NCBI GenBank assembly: GCA_028292485.1
Contig: JAQGMG010000029.1
Span: 1 to 64,000, forward strand
Direction of reading: 5' to 3'
Length of the DNA: 64,000 nt
Source of the DNA: Rhodocyclales bacterium
GTDB lineage: Bacteria > Pseudomonadota > Gammaproteobacteria > Burkholderiales > Rhodocyclaceae
The notes under the pieces were generated by a model. It saw only the letters and a list, made by a program, of their open reading frames with translations. It was not told the DNA's origin and made no database searches. This document shows positions 36,071 through 43,957 of the stretch, one piece after another. Position numbers and translations under genes: made by a program. Numbering within the stretch: the stretch's first letter is position 1; each line of letters starts with the position of its first letter.

Positions 36071-37885
36071 ATGCCTGAATATCTGGCACCCGGCGTATAT
36101 GTTGAGGAAACCAGCTTCCGCGCGAAGTCCATCGAAGGTGTGGGAACCAGTACCACCGCCTTTGTAGGCCCTACGCGTCGTGGCCCCATCGGGGGCACGC
36201 CGGAAATGGTGACCAGTCTGCCGGACTTTGAACGTATCTATGGCGGCCTCGAAGACCTCGCGCTCAGCGATGTCTCCGACCCGAAGCTGACACTCAACTT
36301 CGTCGCGCACGCCGTGCGCGCCTACTTCGACAATGGTGGTTCGCGTCTGTATGTGATGCGTGCCTGCAATGCGGAGTCGGCCGACAACGGCGGCGTCGCC
36401 GTTGCGACCTTGGTCGACGGCAGTGGCGATGCCGATGCGACTGTGACCGTCACGGCACGCGCACCCGGTGCAGCCTATAACGGCACGGCCTCGTTCCGCC
36501 TCGCTTCGCGGCCAGCGACGGTGCTGACACTCGGCACTGCACCGGAAGGCAGCCTGCTCTCCAGCGTCGTCACCAGCGGTGGTACCGACACCGAAACGCT
36601 CTTCGTCAAGAAGGGCGGCAAATGGCTCGATGCCTCTGCCACACCGGTTGAGCTATCGCTTACCGGCCTCGCTCCCGGCGCCATTCCCGGAGGTACAGGC
36701 GCCAAGTCCGCCGAACTGGTGACGCTGACAGTGTTGTTCCAGGACGCTGGCGGCTACGTGCAGGGTTGGGATGGCCTCGGTTTCGACGCCGCACACCCGA
36801 GCGCCATCGGTGCTGTGCTGGCCGAGACGCCACACAATCGTGGCGACGCCTTGCAGAACATGATTGCTGTAGTGGTTGGCGGCGACATCACAGCCTTCGC
36901 GCTGTATGACGGCATCAGTGCGCTGAGCAAGGATGCCGATGGCAACTTCGTTCTTGCCGTAGCGGGCGGCTCCGATGGTGCCGCACCGATTGCCGGCGCC
37001 GAAGGTCAGGCAGGCACTTATGCCGATTGCCTGGCGCTGCTGTCAGGCCTCGAAGACATCTCCATCGTCGCTACGCCGGGTTCCTCGGCTTACGGCGATT
37101 CGGATGCGCGCCAGGCGGTGCAGAACGTGCTGATCGGCCATGCCGAAAAGCGCCGTTCCTATCGCATTGCCGTGCTCGATTGCGAACCGTATCAAACGCC
37201 GGGCGATATGCGTACGGCACGCGGCCACATCGACACGAAATACGGTGCGCTGTACTACCCGTGGGTGACCGTTGCCAATCCGTTGGCGCGCCCTGGCCGC
37301 GATGACATTCCGAAGGAAATCAACCTGCCGCCTTCCGGTTTCGTCGCCGGCATTTATGCGCGCAACGACACGCAGCGTGGTGTCTATAAGGCACCCGCGA
37401 ATGAAGTCGTCACGGGCGCGCTGCGCTTCGAATCCGACATCAACTTCGCGCAGCAGGAATTGCTCAATCCGTTGGCTGTCAATTGCCTGCGCTATCTCTC
37501 TGGCCGCGGCTACCGGCTGTGGGGTGCGCGACTCGCGTCGAGCGATCCGGAATGGAAGTACGTCTCCGACCGTCGCTACTTCAACTACCTCGAAGCCTCG
37601 ATAGATCGCGGCACGCAATGGGCCGTGTTCGAGCCGAACGGTGAGCGCCTGTGGGCCAACGTGCGCCAGACCATCTCCGACTTTCTCTACAACGAGTGGC
37701 GCGGCGGTGCGTTGCTGGGCAGCTCCATCGAAGAAGCTTTCTTCGTGCGCTGCGACCGCACCACCATGACCCAGAACGATCTCGATAACGGACGCCTGAT
37801 CTGCCTGATCGGCGTGGCCATCATCAAGCCGGCCGAGTTCGTCATATTCCGTATCGGCCAGAAAACGGCGGATGCGAGGGCATGA
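36071..37885 (+). CDS. Contractile tail sheath protein 1
   Basis: 604 aa, preceded by a strong AAGGAG. N-terminus YLAPGVYVEETSFRAKSIEGVGTSTTAFVGPTRRGP is typical of sheath subunits; the C-terminal sheath domain (about 480-600) has WGARLASSDPEWKYVSDRRYFNYLEASI, FEPNGERLWANVRQTISDFL and FFVRCDRTTMTQNDLDNG. Equivalent to Afp2-4/Pvc2-4; it forms the outer contractile layer. A middle insert (about 120-300) is variable as in other sheaths. Confidence 0.95.
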   Translation: MPEYLAPGVYVEETSFRAKSIEGVGTSTTAFVGPTRRGPIGGTPEMVTSLPDFERIYGGLEDLALSDVSDPKLTLNFVAHAVRAYFDNGGSRLYVMRACNAESADNGGVAVATLVDGSGDADATVTVTARAPGAAYNGTASFRLASRPATVLTLGTAPEGSLLSSVVTSGGTDTETLFVKKGGKWLDASATPVELSLTGLAPGAIPGGTGAKSAELVTLTVLFQDAGGYVQGWDGLGFDAAHPSAIGAVLAETPHNRGDALQNMIAVVVGGDITAFALYDGISALSKDADGNFVLAVAGGSDGAAPIAGAEGQAGTYADCLALLSGLEDISIVATPGSSAYGDSDARQAVQNVLIGHAEKRRSYRIAVLDCEPYQTPGDMRTARGHIDTKYGALYYPWVTVANPLARPGRDDIPKEINLPPSGFVAGIYARNDTQRGVYKAPANEVVTGALRFESDINFAQQELLNPLAVNCLRYLSGRGYRLWGARLASSDPEWKYVSDRRYFNYLEASIDRGTQWAVFEPNGERLWANVRQTISDFLYNEWRGGALLGSSIEEAFFVRCDRTTMTQNDLDNGRLICLIGVAIIKPAEFVIFRIGQKTADARA

Positions 37886-37927
37886 CAAACGATTGATACG
37901 GCGAATGAGTGAAATGCACCCACATTG

Positions 37928-38013
37928 CGTCATTCCCGCGAAAGCGGAAATCCACCTTTCTGTACAAGGCCGCATCGAGGTCCACGTGGATTCCCGCTTT
38001 CGCGGGAATGCCG
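37928..38013. repeat. GTCATTCCCGC-type REP doublet between sheath and tube genes
   Basis: Inverted arms CGTCATTCCCGCGAAAGCGG and CGTGGATTCCCGCTTTCGCG with a short spacer. It lies within the eCIS operon. Confidence 0.87.
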
Positions 38014-38075
38014 GTGCAAGGGTCGGCGCATTTTCTTCTCTGCGGCGAGAAAGCAGTTTATGAAAGGAATGAATA

Positions 38076-38519
38076 ATGGCTAACCGGACCACGCCTTACG
38101 GCGCATTCAACTTCGTGGTCAATTTCGATGGCGGTGAGATATTCGGCGGCTTCTCCGATGTCTCCGGCATCGGTACCGAGATCACGGTCGCGGAATACCG
38201 CTTCGGCAATGACAAGGAAAACCATGTGCGCAAGCTGGGTGGCGTGCACAAGGTCAACGACGTCACGCTCAAGCGCGGCATTCTCAATTCGAAGACGCTT
38301 TTCAACTGGATCGCCGAAGCGCGCACCAAGGGGCCGGACGCGCAGAAAAGCGTGACCATCACCTTGCTCGACGAGTCGCAAAAGCCGGTGCAGTCCTGGG
38401 TGCTGCGCGGTGTCATCCCGATGAAGTACACCGGGCCGACACTGGCGGGCAAGGGTGGTGGCGACGTGGCGATGGAGGAGGTCGTACTCTCCGCCGAAGC
38501 CATGGAACTCACGGTCTGA
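38076..38519 (+). CDS. Tail tube protein 1 (gp19-like)
   Basis: 147 aa, AAGGAATG upstream. PYGAFNFVVNFDGGEIFGGFSDVSGIGTEITVAEYR, VTLKRGI and FNWIAEARTKGPDAQKSVTITLLDE fit the T4 gp19/Afp1-Pvc1 tube family. Hexameric rings of this protein form the inner tube that is driven out on contraction. Confidence 0.93.
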   Translation: MANRTTPYGAFNFVVNFDGGEIFGGFSDVSGIGTEITVAEYRFGNDKENHVRKLGGVHKVNDVTLKRGILNSKTLFNWIAEARTKGPDAQKSVTITLLDESQKPVQSWVLRGVIPMKYTGPTLAGKGGGDVAMEEVVLSAEAMELTV

Positions 38520-38541
38520 TCGTTACAACACTGACCGCGCC

Positions 38542-40143
38542 ATGAGCTTGCTCTTCGAGACCGCCTCGCCGCTGGCCGAAGCCGATGGCTACCGTGCCGA
38601 CGTCGCCTGCTTCATCGGCTTCGTCGCGCGGCGGCCATTGCAGCCTCTCCCCACTGCGCTGCGTGCGCAGCTGGTGGCGGGCGGCTGGGTCGACGGCATC
38701 TGGCGCCGCCCGGCGACGCAGATCGACAGTCTCGAAAACCTGCCCGTGGTGCTCGATAGCTGGGACTTGTTCGATCAGCTCTTCGCCTGGGAAGCGCGGC
38801 CGCTGGCGGCGGATGGCAGTACCGTCTGCGCGACTTACCTCGGCGCCGCCGTACGCAGTTTCTTCAGTCGCGGTGGCAAGCGTGCCATTGTCATACGCGT
38901 CGGCGACCCCTGGCCGTTTCTCGAATCGGGCGGCAGGCGCGCTGCGTTGCGCCGCGAGCGCATCCGCAAGATGTTGCCGGACTTCGCCGAGATCGGCGCA
39001 CCGGCGCATCCCTTCGAGCCTTACAACCCGGCTGCGTGGCAAGGCATCCATCACCTGTATGGCTTGCGCGAAAACAGCATGGTGGTGATGCCCGACCTCA
39101 CCGATGCCTGCACCTTCGAGCCCATCGTGCCGAGCGTGACCATCACACCGCCGGTTGTGCCAGAGACTTTCGTCGAATGCAGCGAAGCCGATCCTGTGAG
39201 CGTCGACACCGGGCTGCGCAATGTTCCCGCGCCGCGTCTCGACAGTCGCGGTTATGCTGCATGGATGCTGGCTGTCACATCGGCGCGCGCTTTCTTGAAC
39301 CGCTTCCAGCGCGAAGTGATACTGGTCGCTTCATTGCCACTGCCGCATGTGGATACGCAGCGTGTGACCAGTGTCGGCCGCGTGCATGCGCAGGCCGACA
39401 TGCTGGCCTACCTGCAACGTATCGGCGTGATCCGGCAGGATGGCGGCCTCGGTGGCTCGGACCAAAGCGTTGCCAGCGCCTTCGTGCAACTGGCCTGGCC
39501 CTGGCTGCACACGCAGGCCTCCGACGACTTGCCTGAAGGCCTCGAATCACCCGATGGCGTGCTCGCCGGTCTGATCGCCGCAGGCGCCGCCTTGCGCGGC
39601 AGCTTCCGCTCCGTCGCTGGTGATTTCTCGATGCCGCGTCTGCGCGATGTGGCCGGTGCCGAGCCGATACCCGCATGGGGTCAGGGCGATGACAGCCCGA
39701 TCGGCATGCTCGCCCGACACATCTGCATCTTCGCGCAGGCGCCCGATGGCTGGGCTTTGCAATCCGATGTCACCACCGCTGCAAACGAAGCCTGGCGCTT
39801 CGGCGGTGCGAGTCGTCTGATGGGCACCATCCTGCGCGCGGCGCGCGCTGCCGGCGATTCCGTTGTGTTCGAGCCCAACGGGCCGCGCTTGTGGGCGCAA
39901 CTTCGTCGCACCATCGAAGACATGCTGATGGGATTCTGGCGCGAAGGTGCCTTCGCCGGCGCCTCTGCGACCGAAGCCTTCAGCGTGCGCTGCGACAACA
40001 GCACCATGACGCAGGCCGACCTCGACGCAGGCCGCATGATCGTGCAGATCAGCGTAAGGCCGGCCGTGTCGATCGAGCGTATTACGGTCGTGCTGAACCT
40101 CACCAACACGGCGGGTATGAACGCAATGAGGGAGGTCGCATGA
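38542..40143 (+). CDS. Contractile tail sheath protein 2 (divergent)
   Basis: 533 aa from ATG 38542. The sheath C-terminal motifs recur in the same order as in sheath 1: FEPNGPRLWAQLRRTIEDMLMGFWREGAFAGASATEAFSVRCDNSTMTQADLDAGRM. The N-terminal half is unlike sheath 1 (CFIGFVARRPLQPLP, WDLFDQLFAWE, YLGAAVRSFFSRGGKRA). Several eCIS carry paralogous sheaths, one of which caps or joins the baseplate. That role is inferred. Confidence 0.9.
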   Translation: MSLLFETASPLAEADGYRADVACFIGFVARRPLQPLPTALRAQLVAGGWVDGIWRRPATQIDSLENLPVVLDSWDLFDQLFAWEARPLAADGSTVCATYLGAAVRSFFSRGGKRAIVIRVGDPWPFLESGGRRAALRRERIRKMLPDFAEIGAPAHPFEPYNPAAWQGIHHLYGLRENSMVVMPDLTDACTFEPIVPSVTITPPVVPETFVECSEADPVSVDTGLRNVPAPRLDSRGYAAWMLAVTSARAFLNRFQREVILVASLPLPHVDTQRVTSVGRVHAQADMLAYLQRIGVIRQDGGLGGSDQSVASAFVQLAWPWLHTQASDDLPEGLESPDGVLAGLIAAGAALRGSFRSVAGDFSMPRLRDVAGAEPIPAWGQGDDSPIGMLARHICIFAQAPDGWALQSDVTTAANEAWRFGGASRLMGTILRAARAAGDSVVFEPNGPRLWAQLRRTIEDMLMGFWREGAFAGASATEAFSVRCDNSTMTQADLDAGRMIVQISVRPAVSIERITVVLNLTNTAGMNAMREVA

Positions 40144-40616
40144 GTGACGAAAATCTCCTTCCTCCCTTGCACGTCTTCCGCTTCAACATCAGCTTCAAGA
40201 AAGCCAGTGGCGGCAGCTCGCCGGTCGAGATTTGCAGCGGCGCCTTCGCCGAGTGCACCGGGCTGGAAGCGACCATGGAGCCCAAGGTGATCAAGGAAGG
40301 CGGCGTCAATTACGGTGGTGTGCAGCGCGCCGGCAGCGTCAGCTTTGCCACCGTCGTGCTCAAGCGCGGTATGACCAAGACGCGTGATCTTTTCAAGTGG
40401 TTCCAGCTCGTCGCAGGTGGCTCGTATGCCTATCGCCTGTCGGCTGAAATCCAGATGCAGAACGCTGCCGGCGAGACCGTCGTCACCTGGGGCCTCGATA
40501 GCTGCCTGCCGATCAAGTTCAAGGCCGCCGATCTGAACGCCAAGGGCACGGATGTCGGCATCGAAGAATTGCATCTCGCGCACGAAGGCTTCCGCCTCGT
40601 CGATGGAGGCGCGTAG
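40140..40616 (+). CDS. Tail tube protein 2 (gp19-like, Afp5-like position)
   Basis: 158 aa; the ATG overlaps the sheath 2 stop (ATGA). HVFRFNISFKKASGG, CSGAFAECTGLEATMEPKVIKEGG and VTWGLDSCLPIKFKAADLNAKGTDVGIEELHLAHEGF match the tube family. As the second tube gene it may be the baseplate-proximal ring that joins the tube to the CIS-tube adaptor and spike. Role inferred from order. Confidence 0.9.
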   Translation: MSDENLLPPLHVFRFNISFKKASGGSSPVEICSGAFAECTGLEATMEPKVIKEGGVNYGGVQRAGSVSFATVVLKRGMTKTRDLFKWFQLVAGGSYAYRLSAEIQMQNAAGETVVTWGLDSCLPIKFKAADLNAKGTDVGIEELHLAHEGFRLVDGGA

Positions 40617-40618
40617 AG

Positions 40619-41620
40619 ATGCCAATGCTTCCTGACATGCCAACGGTTGAGAAAGCTACCTTCAAGGTGCTCGAAGGCACGGGCGCCGGCGGCGCGCCGG
40701 TGTCGGTGCAGTTCAACCCGGCATCGCTCGAATACACCTTGTCGAACGAGTTCGACGACAAGGGCAGCAACGCTGCACGACAGTTCGTCAAGAAGACCAG
40801 CGGCAAGCTGACCATGACCTTGATCTACGACACCACCGATACCGGCGGTGACGTGCGCGAGCAGACCGAGACGATCTCGCGCCTGCTCGAACCGGCCAAG
40901 GACGGCACGAAGAAGTTCGCGCCCAAGGTCGAATTCGGCTGGGGTACATACACCTTCAAGGGCGTGATCGAGCAGTACAAGGAAACCATCGATTTCTTCG
41001 CCGCCAGCGGTGTGCCGTTGCGCGCCAGCATCAACGTCACCCTGTCGAGTCAGGAAGTCGAATTCCAGAGCAAGAAAAATCCGCCCGCCAGTGTCGACGG
41101 CGATCTTTCGCCTGATCCGGTGAGCGCACCGGCCGGTGCAGGCGCCGCCGACGTGGCCAACGCCATGGGTGATCCGCGCGCCGCACGTTCGATTGCCGGT
41201 GCCAACGGCTCGGATAGTTTGCGCTTTGGCGGCAGCGCTTCGCTGAGCGTCGGTGTCGATATCAGTCTTTCTGCCGCAGCCAGTTTCTCGGTCGGTGCCA
41301 GCGCATCGGCGGGCTTGAGCATCGGTGGTGGCGCAGGGCTCAGTGTCGGTGGTGGCATCAGCGCCGGCGTGAGCCTTGGCGGTGGCGTCGGCCTGAGCGT
41401 TACGGCGACCGCGGGCGAGGCTTTCACGGGCTTGCGCGTGACACCGCCGACCGTGACGGTCAGCGTCGTCAATGCACGAGCCGTGCTGTTGCCAGCGCCC
41501 GGTGTAGTCGGCGCGGCATCGTTCGGCCCGGGAGGCAGGGCGCGCGTGCAGAGCGGCGGCAGCCTGGCGGCGGACGTGGGTGTCAGCGCCGACCTCAATG
41601 CACGCATCGGCTTCGACTAG
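40619..41620 (+). CDS. CIS tube/baseplate adaptor (Afp7-position) with Gly/Ser-rich tail
   Basis: 333 aa. Residues 1-150 (FKVLEGTGAGGAPVSVQFNPASLEYTLSNEFDD, LTMTLIYDTTDTGGDVREQTETISRLLEP, VEFGWGTYTFKGVIEQYKETIDFF) are the CIS-tube/T4 gp53-like domain of Afp7-type proteins. In many of these a LysM domain follows; here instead residues about 200-260 are an alternating Gly/Ser/Ala/Val tract (SVGVDISLSAAASFSVGAS and similar). The tail may form a beta-structured, non-peptidoglycan-binding extension. GGAG upstream. Confidence 0.87.
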   Translation: MPMLPDMPTVEKATFKVLEGTGAGGAPVSVQFNPASLEYTLSNEFDDKGSNAARQFVKKTSGKLTMTLIYDTTDTGGDVREQTETISRLLEPAKDGTKKFAPKVEFGWGTYTFKGVIEQYKETIDFFAASGVPLRASINVTLSSQEVEFQSKKNPPASVDGDLSPDPVSAPAGAGAADVANAMGDPRAARSIAGANGSDSLRFGGSASLSVGVDISLSAAASFSVGASASAGLSIGGGAGLSVGGGISAGVSLGGGVGLSVTATAGEAFTGLRVTPPTVTVSVVNARAVLLPAPGVVGAASFGPGGRARVQSGGSLAADVGVSADLNARIGFD

Positions 41621-41639
41621 ATAGCAGAGGAATCCGGAT

Positions 41640-41813
41640 ATGCCAATTACGTTCGAAGAAGTCACCGCCCAGATCCAGCGTGATCCGCAAGCCAGCGAAG
41701 CGGGCGGCACGCCTGCGCCGAAAGCGAGTGGACCGGGTGAAAACGCCCCCGCGGAAATCGAAGGTCAGCTGCGCCTGATCGCCGAGCGTCACGCACGCAT
41801 TAGCGCCGATTGA
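41640..41813 (+). CDS. 57-aa eCIS-associated protein
   Basis: ATG 41640 after AGAGGAATCC, TGA at 41811-41813, 57 residues. It starts MPITFEEVTAQIQRD, has a Pro/Ala/Gly-rich middle, and ends in a basic amphipathic helix QLRLIAERHARISAD. Many eCIS encode one small protein at this point between the tube adaptor and the hub; function not established. Spacing of 19 bp before and 29 bp after, with ribosome sites, supports it as real. Confidence 0.7.
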   Translation: MPITFEEVTAQIQRDPQASEAGGTPAPKASGPGENAPAEIEGQLRLIAERHARISAD

Positions 41814-41842
41814 TTCCAGTTTCCAGCCAGGAATAAAGAGAA

Positions 41843-42928
41843 ATGCCCGAAGCCTCCGTCAGCGAATCAGCCATCTTCAGTGCCCGCCCGACCTTGCGTG
41901 TCGCCGGTCAGAAGGACGAGCGTGTCACGGGCCTGATGACTGCGATGAAGATGGAAGAAGCCGAGGGCGGCATGAGCACGCTCGAGCTGCGCTTCGTCAA
42001 TTGGGTCGCCACGGGCGATGGCAATGCCGAACTGGCTTTCGATGGAAGTTCCGCACTCAAGCTCGGCGCCGACGTCGCTGCTTACGCAGGCGACGAGGCT
42101 TCGCCGCGCGAGATATTCAAGGGCAAGGTCAGCGCCATGGAAATGGTCTGCAATTACGGCGCGCCACCCGAGATGGTCGTGCTCGCTGAAGACGCTCTGA
42201 CGGCTGCGCGACGTGGCCGTCGCAGCAAGATCTACACGGACATGTCGCCCGCCGACGTGGTCAACGCCATCGCCGGTGAACTGAGTCTCACGCCGAGCGT
42301 GACGGGACTCACCTCGCCGACGGGCACTTGGGCGCAGCTCAACGAAACCGATTTGTCATTTCTGCGCCGCCTGTTGGCGCGCTTCGATGCTGACTTGCAG
42401 ATCGTCGGTACCGACTTGCAAGTGTCGCCGCGCAAGGATGTCAGCCGCGGCAGTATCGACCTCACTTTGTACGGTCAATTGGCACGCGTGCGCATCATCG
42501 CCGACCTCGCCGACCAGGCCACGGCCGTGACGGTGTCGGGCTGGAATCCCAAGGACGGCTCGGCCGTGAAAGGCGAGGCCAGCAGCATTGCCAATGCCGG
42601 CCCGGGTAGCGGCAAGAGCGGGCTGGACTGGGCCAAAGATGTGTTCAGCACGCGCAGCGAGCATCTGTCGACGCCGGCAGTGTTCAGCAGCGATGAGGCG
42701 AGCGCCGTGGCCGAGGCCGCGCTCGATCAACGTGCGCGTCGCTTTGTCTGCGCCGAGGGTACGGCGGAAGGCAATGCCGAGTTACGCGTTGGTGCCAAGG
42801 TCAAGCTGGCCGGCATCTCGCCGCAGTACGACAACACTTATTACGTGGTGCGGGCATGTCATCTCTTCGATATGACGAAGGGTTATCGCACCGAGTTCAA
42901 TGCTGAGTGTGCGTTTTTGGGAAACTGA
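41843..42928 (+). CDS. Baseplate hub protein (phage late-control gpD/gp27-like)
   Basis: 361 aa. ARPTLRVAGQKDERVTGLMTAMKMEEAEGGMSTLELRF begins the gpD/VgrG N-domain; LKLGADVAAYAGDEASPREIFKGKVSAMEM and VLAEDALTAARRGRRSKIYTDMSPADVVNAIAGEL are typical. In Afp8/Pvc8 this hub is fused to the gp5-like spike; here the spike is a separate gene (43145). Trimer at the centre of the baseplate. Confidence 0.9.
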   Translation: MPEASVSESAIFSARPTLRVAGQKDERVTGLMTAMKMEEAEGGMSTLELRFVNWVATGDGNAELAFDGSSALKLGADVAAYAGDEASPREIFKGKVSAMEMVCNYGAPPEMVVLAEDALTAARRGRRSKIYTDMSPADVVNAIAGELSLTPSVTGLTSPTGTWAQLNETDLSFLRRLLARFDADLQIVGTDLQVSPRKDVSRGSIDLTLYGQLARVRIIADLADQATAVTVSGWNPKDGSAVKGEASSIANAGPGSGKSGLDWAKDVFSTRSEHLSTPAVFSSDEASAVAEAALDQRARRFVCAEGTAEGNAELRVGAKVKLAGISPQYDNTYYVVRACHLFDMTKGYRTEFNAECAFLGN

Positions 42929-42986
42929 GATGAAAAACGCTCGCTACCAACAGACCGGCGATACAACGGCTCAAAACAAAAGTACT

Positions 42987-43124
42987 CGTCATTCCGGCCA
43001 GCTTTACAACCGGCGCAGCCGCATGACGCTCCCCTCTACCGCTTGCGGGAGAGGGGTTGGGGGAGAGGGCGGCCGGGATTCAGTTCGCACGTTCGCCTGG
43101 ATCCCGGCTTTCGCCGGGATGACG
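42987..43124. repeat. REP doublet with nested CCCTCTCCC-type repeat
   Basis: Left arm CGTCATTCCGG opens, then CAGCTTTACAACCGGCGCAG...GCTCCCCTCTACCGC...GAGGGGTTGGGGGAGAGGGC is inserted, then GGCCGGGATTCAG closes; the right arm GGATCCCGGCTTTCGCCGGG is normal. Same arrangement as 10560-10794. It separates hub and spike genes. Confidence 0.75.
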
Positions 43125-43144
43125 AATGTGAGTGGGTGGTTCTA

Positions 43145-43834
43145 ATGAAACGCGACCCCGTCTTCTCACCGCCCCCCGCCTGGACCAACGCCGGCTTTCT
43201 CGCCCGCGTGGTGTCGCTCGACGACCCAGACAGTCTCAATCGCGTGCAGATCAAGCTGCTGGCCTTCGACGATGTCGCGCAGCAGGAAACGAAGATGTGG
43301 GCGCGCGTCGTATCGCCCTTCGCCGGCTCCGATCGTGGCGTGTTCTTCCTGCCTGATGTGGATGACGAAGTGTTCGTGATCTTCGCGCAGGGCGATCCAC
43401 GTCATCCATTGATCATGGGCGGCCTGTGGAATGGTTCGGCGAGCGCACCGGCCGATACGCAGTCTGGCGGCACCAACCGCTACAAGCGCATCAAGTCGAA
43501 GAATGGCATCGTCATTACGCTGGACGATCAGCAGGGTCAGGAGACGCTGAAACTTGAAACGCCGGGCGGTCAGAAATTCACGCTCAAGGACGGCCCCGGC
43601 ACCGTCACCATCGAAGACAGCAACGGCAACAGCGTGAAAATGGAAAGCGCCGGCATCACCGTGCAGGCCTCGGCCAAGGTCACGGTGCAGGCTTCGCAGG
43701 TCGCGGTATCGGCCGGCATGGTGACTGTCGACGCGGCGATGTCGACCTTCTCGGGCATGGTGAAGTGCGATGTGTTGCAGACGAACACGGTGATCGCGAC
43801 CAGTTACACGCCCGGTGCGGGGAACGTATGGTGA
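43145..43834 (+). CDS. Spike protein (gp5/VgrG OB-fold, beta-helix)
   Basis: 229 aa from ATG 43145. Gp5 OB-fold (about 15-105): GFLARVVSLDDPDSLNRVQIKLLAF, MWARVVSPFAGSDRGVFFLPDVDDEVFVIFAQGDPRHPLIMGGLWNG. The rest (about 115-225) is a repetitive strand-rich tract (GIVITLDDQQGQETLKLETP, KVTVQASQVAVSAGMVTVDA) forming the triple beta-helix needle. Stand-alone counterpart of the Afp8/Pvc8 C-terminal half. Confidence 0.92.
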   Translation: MKRDPVFSPPPAWTNAGFLARVVSLDDPDSLNRVQIKLLAFDDVAQQETKMWARVVSPFAGSDRGVFFLPDVDDEVFVIFAQGDPRHPLIMGGLWNGSASAPADTQSGGTNRYKRIKSKNGIVITLDDQQGQETLKLETPGGQKFTLKDGPGTVTIEDSNGNSVKMESAGITVQASAKVTVQASQVAVSAGMVTVDAAMSTFSGMVKCDVLQTNTVIATSYTPGAGNVW

Positions 43835-43844
43835 CGCCCATATC

Positions 43845-43933
43845 CGTCATTCCCGCGAAAGCGGGAATCCACTTGTCCGTGACTACGTTGCCTTGTGCCA
43901 ACGAAGTGGATTCCCGCTTTCGCGGGAATGACG
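43845..43933. repeat. GTCATTCCCGC-type REP doublet after the spike gene
   Basis: Arms CGTCATTCCCGCGAAAGCGG and TGGATTCCCGCTTTCGCGGG in inverted orientation, about 30 bp spacer. It ends 25 bp before the next start codon. Confidence 0.9.
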
Positions 43934-43957
43934 GCGAAGTGGTGCCGGGAGCTGTCC

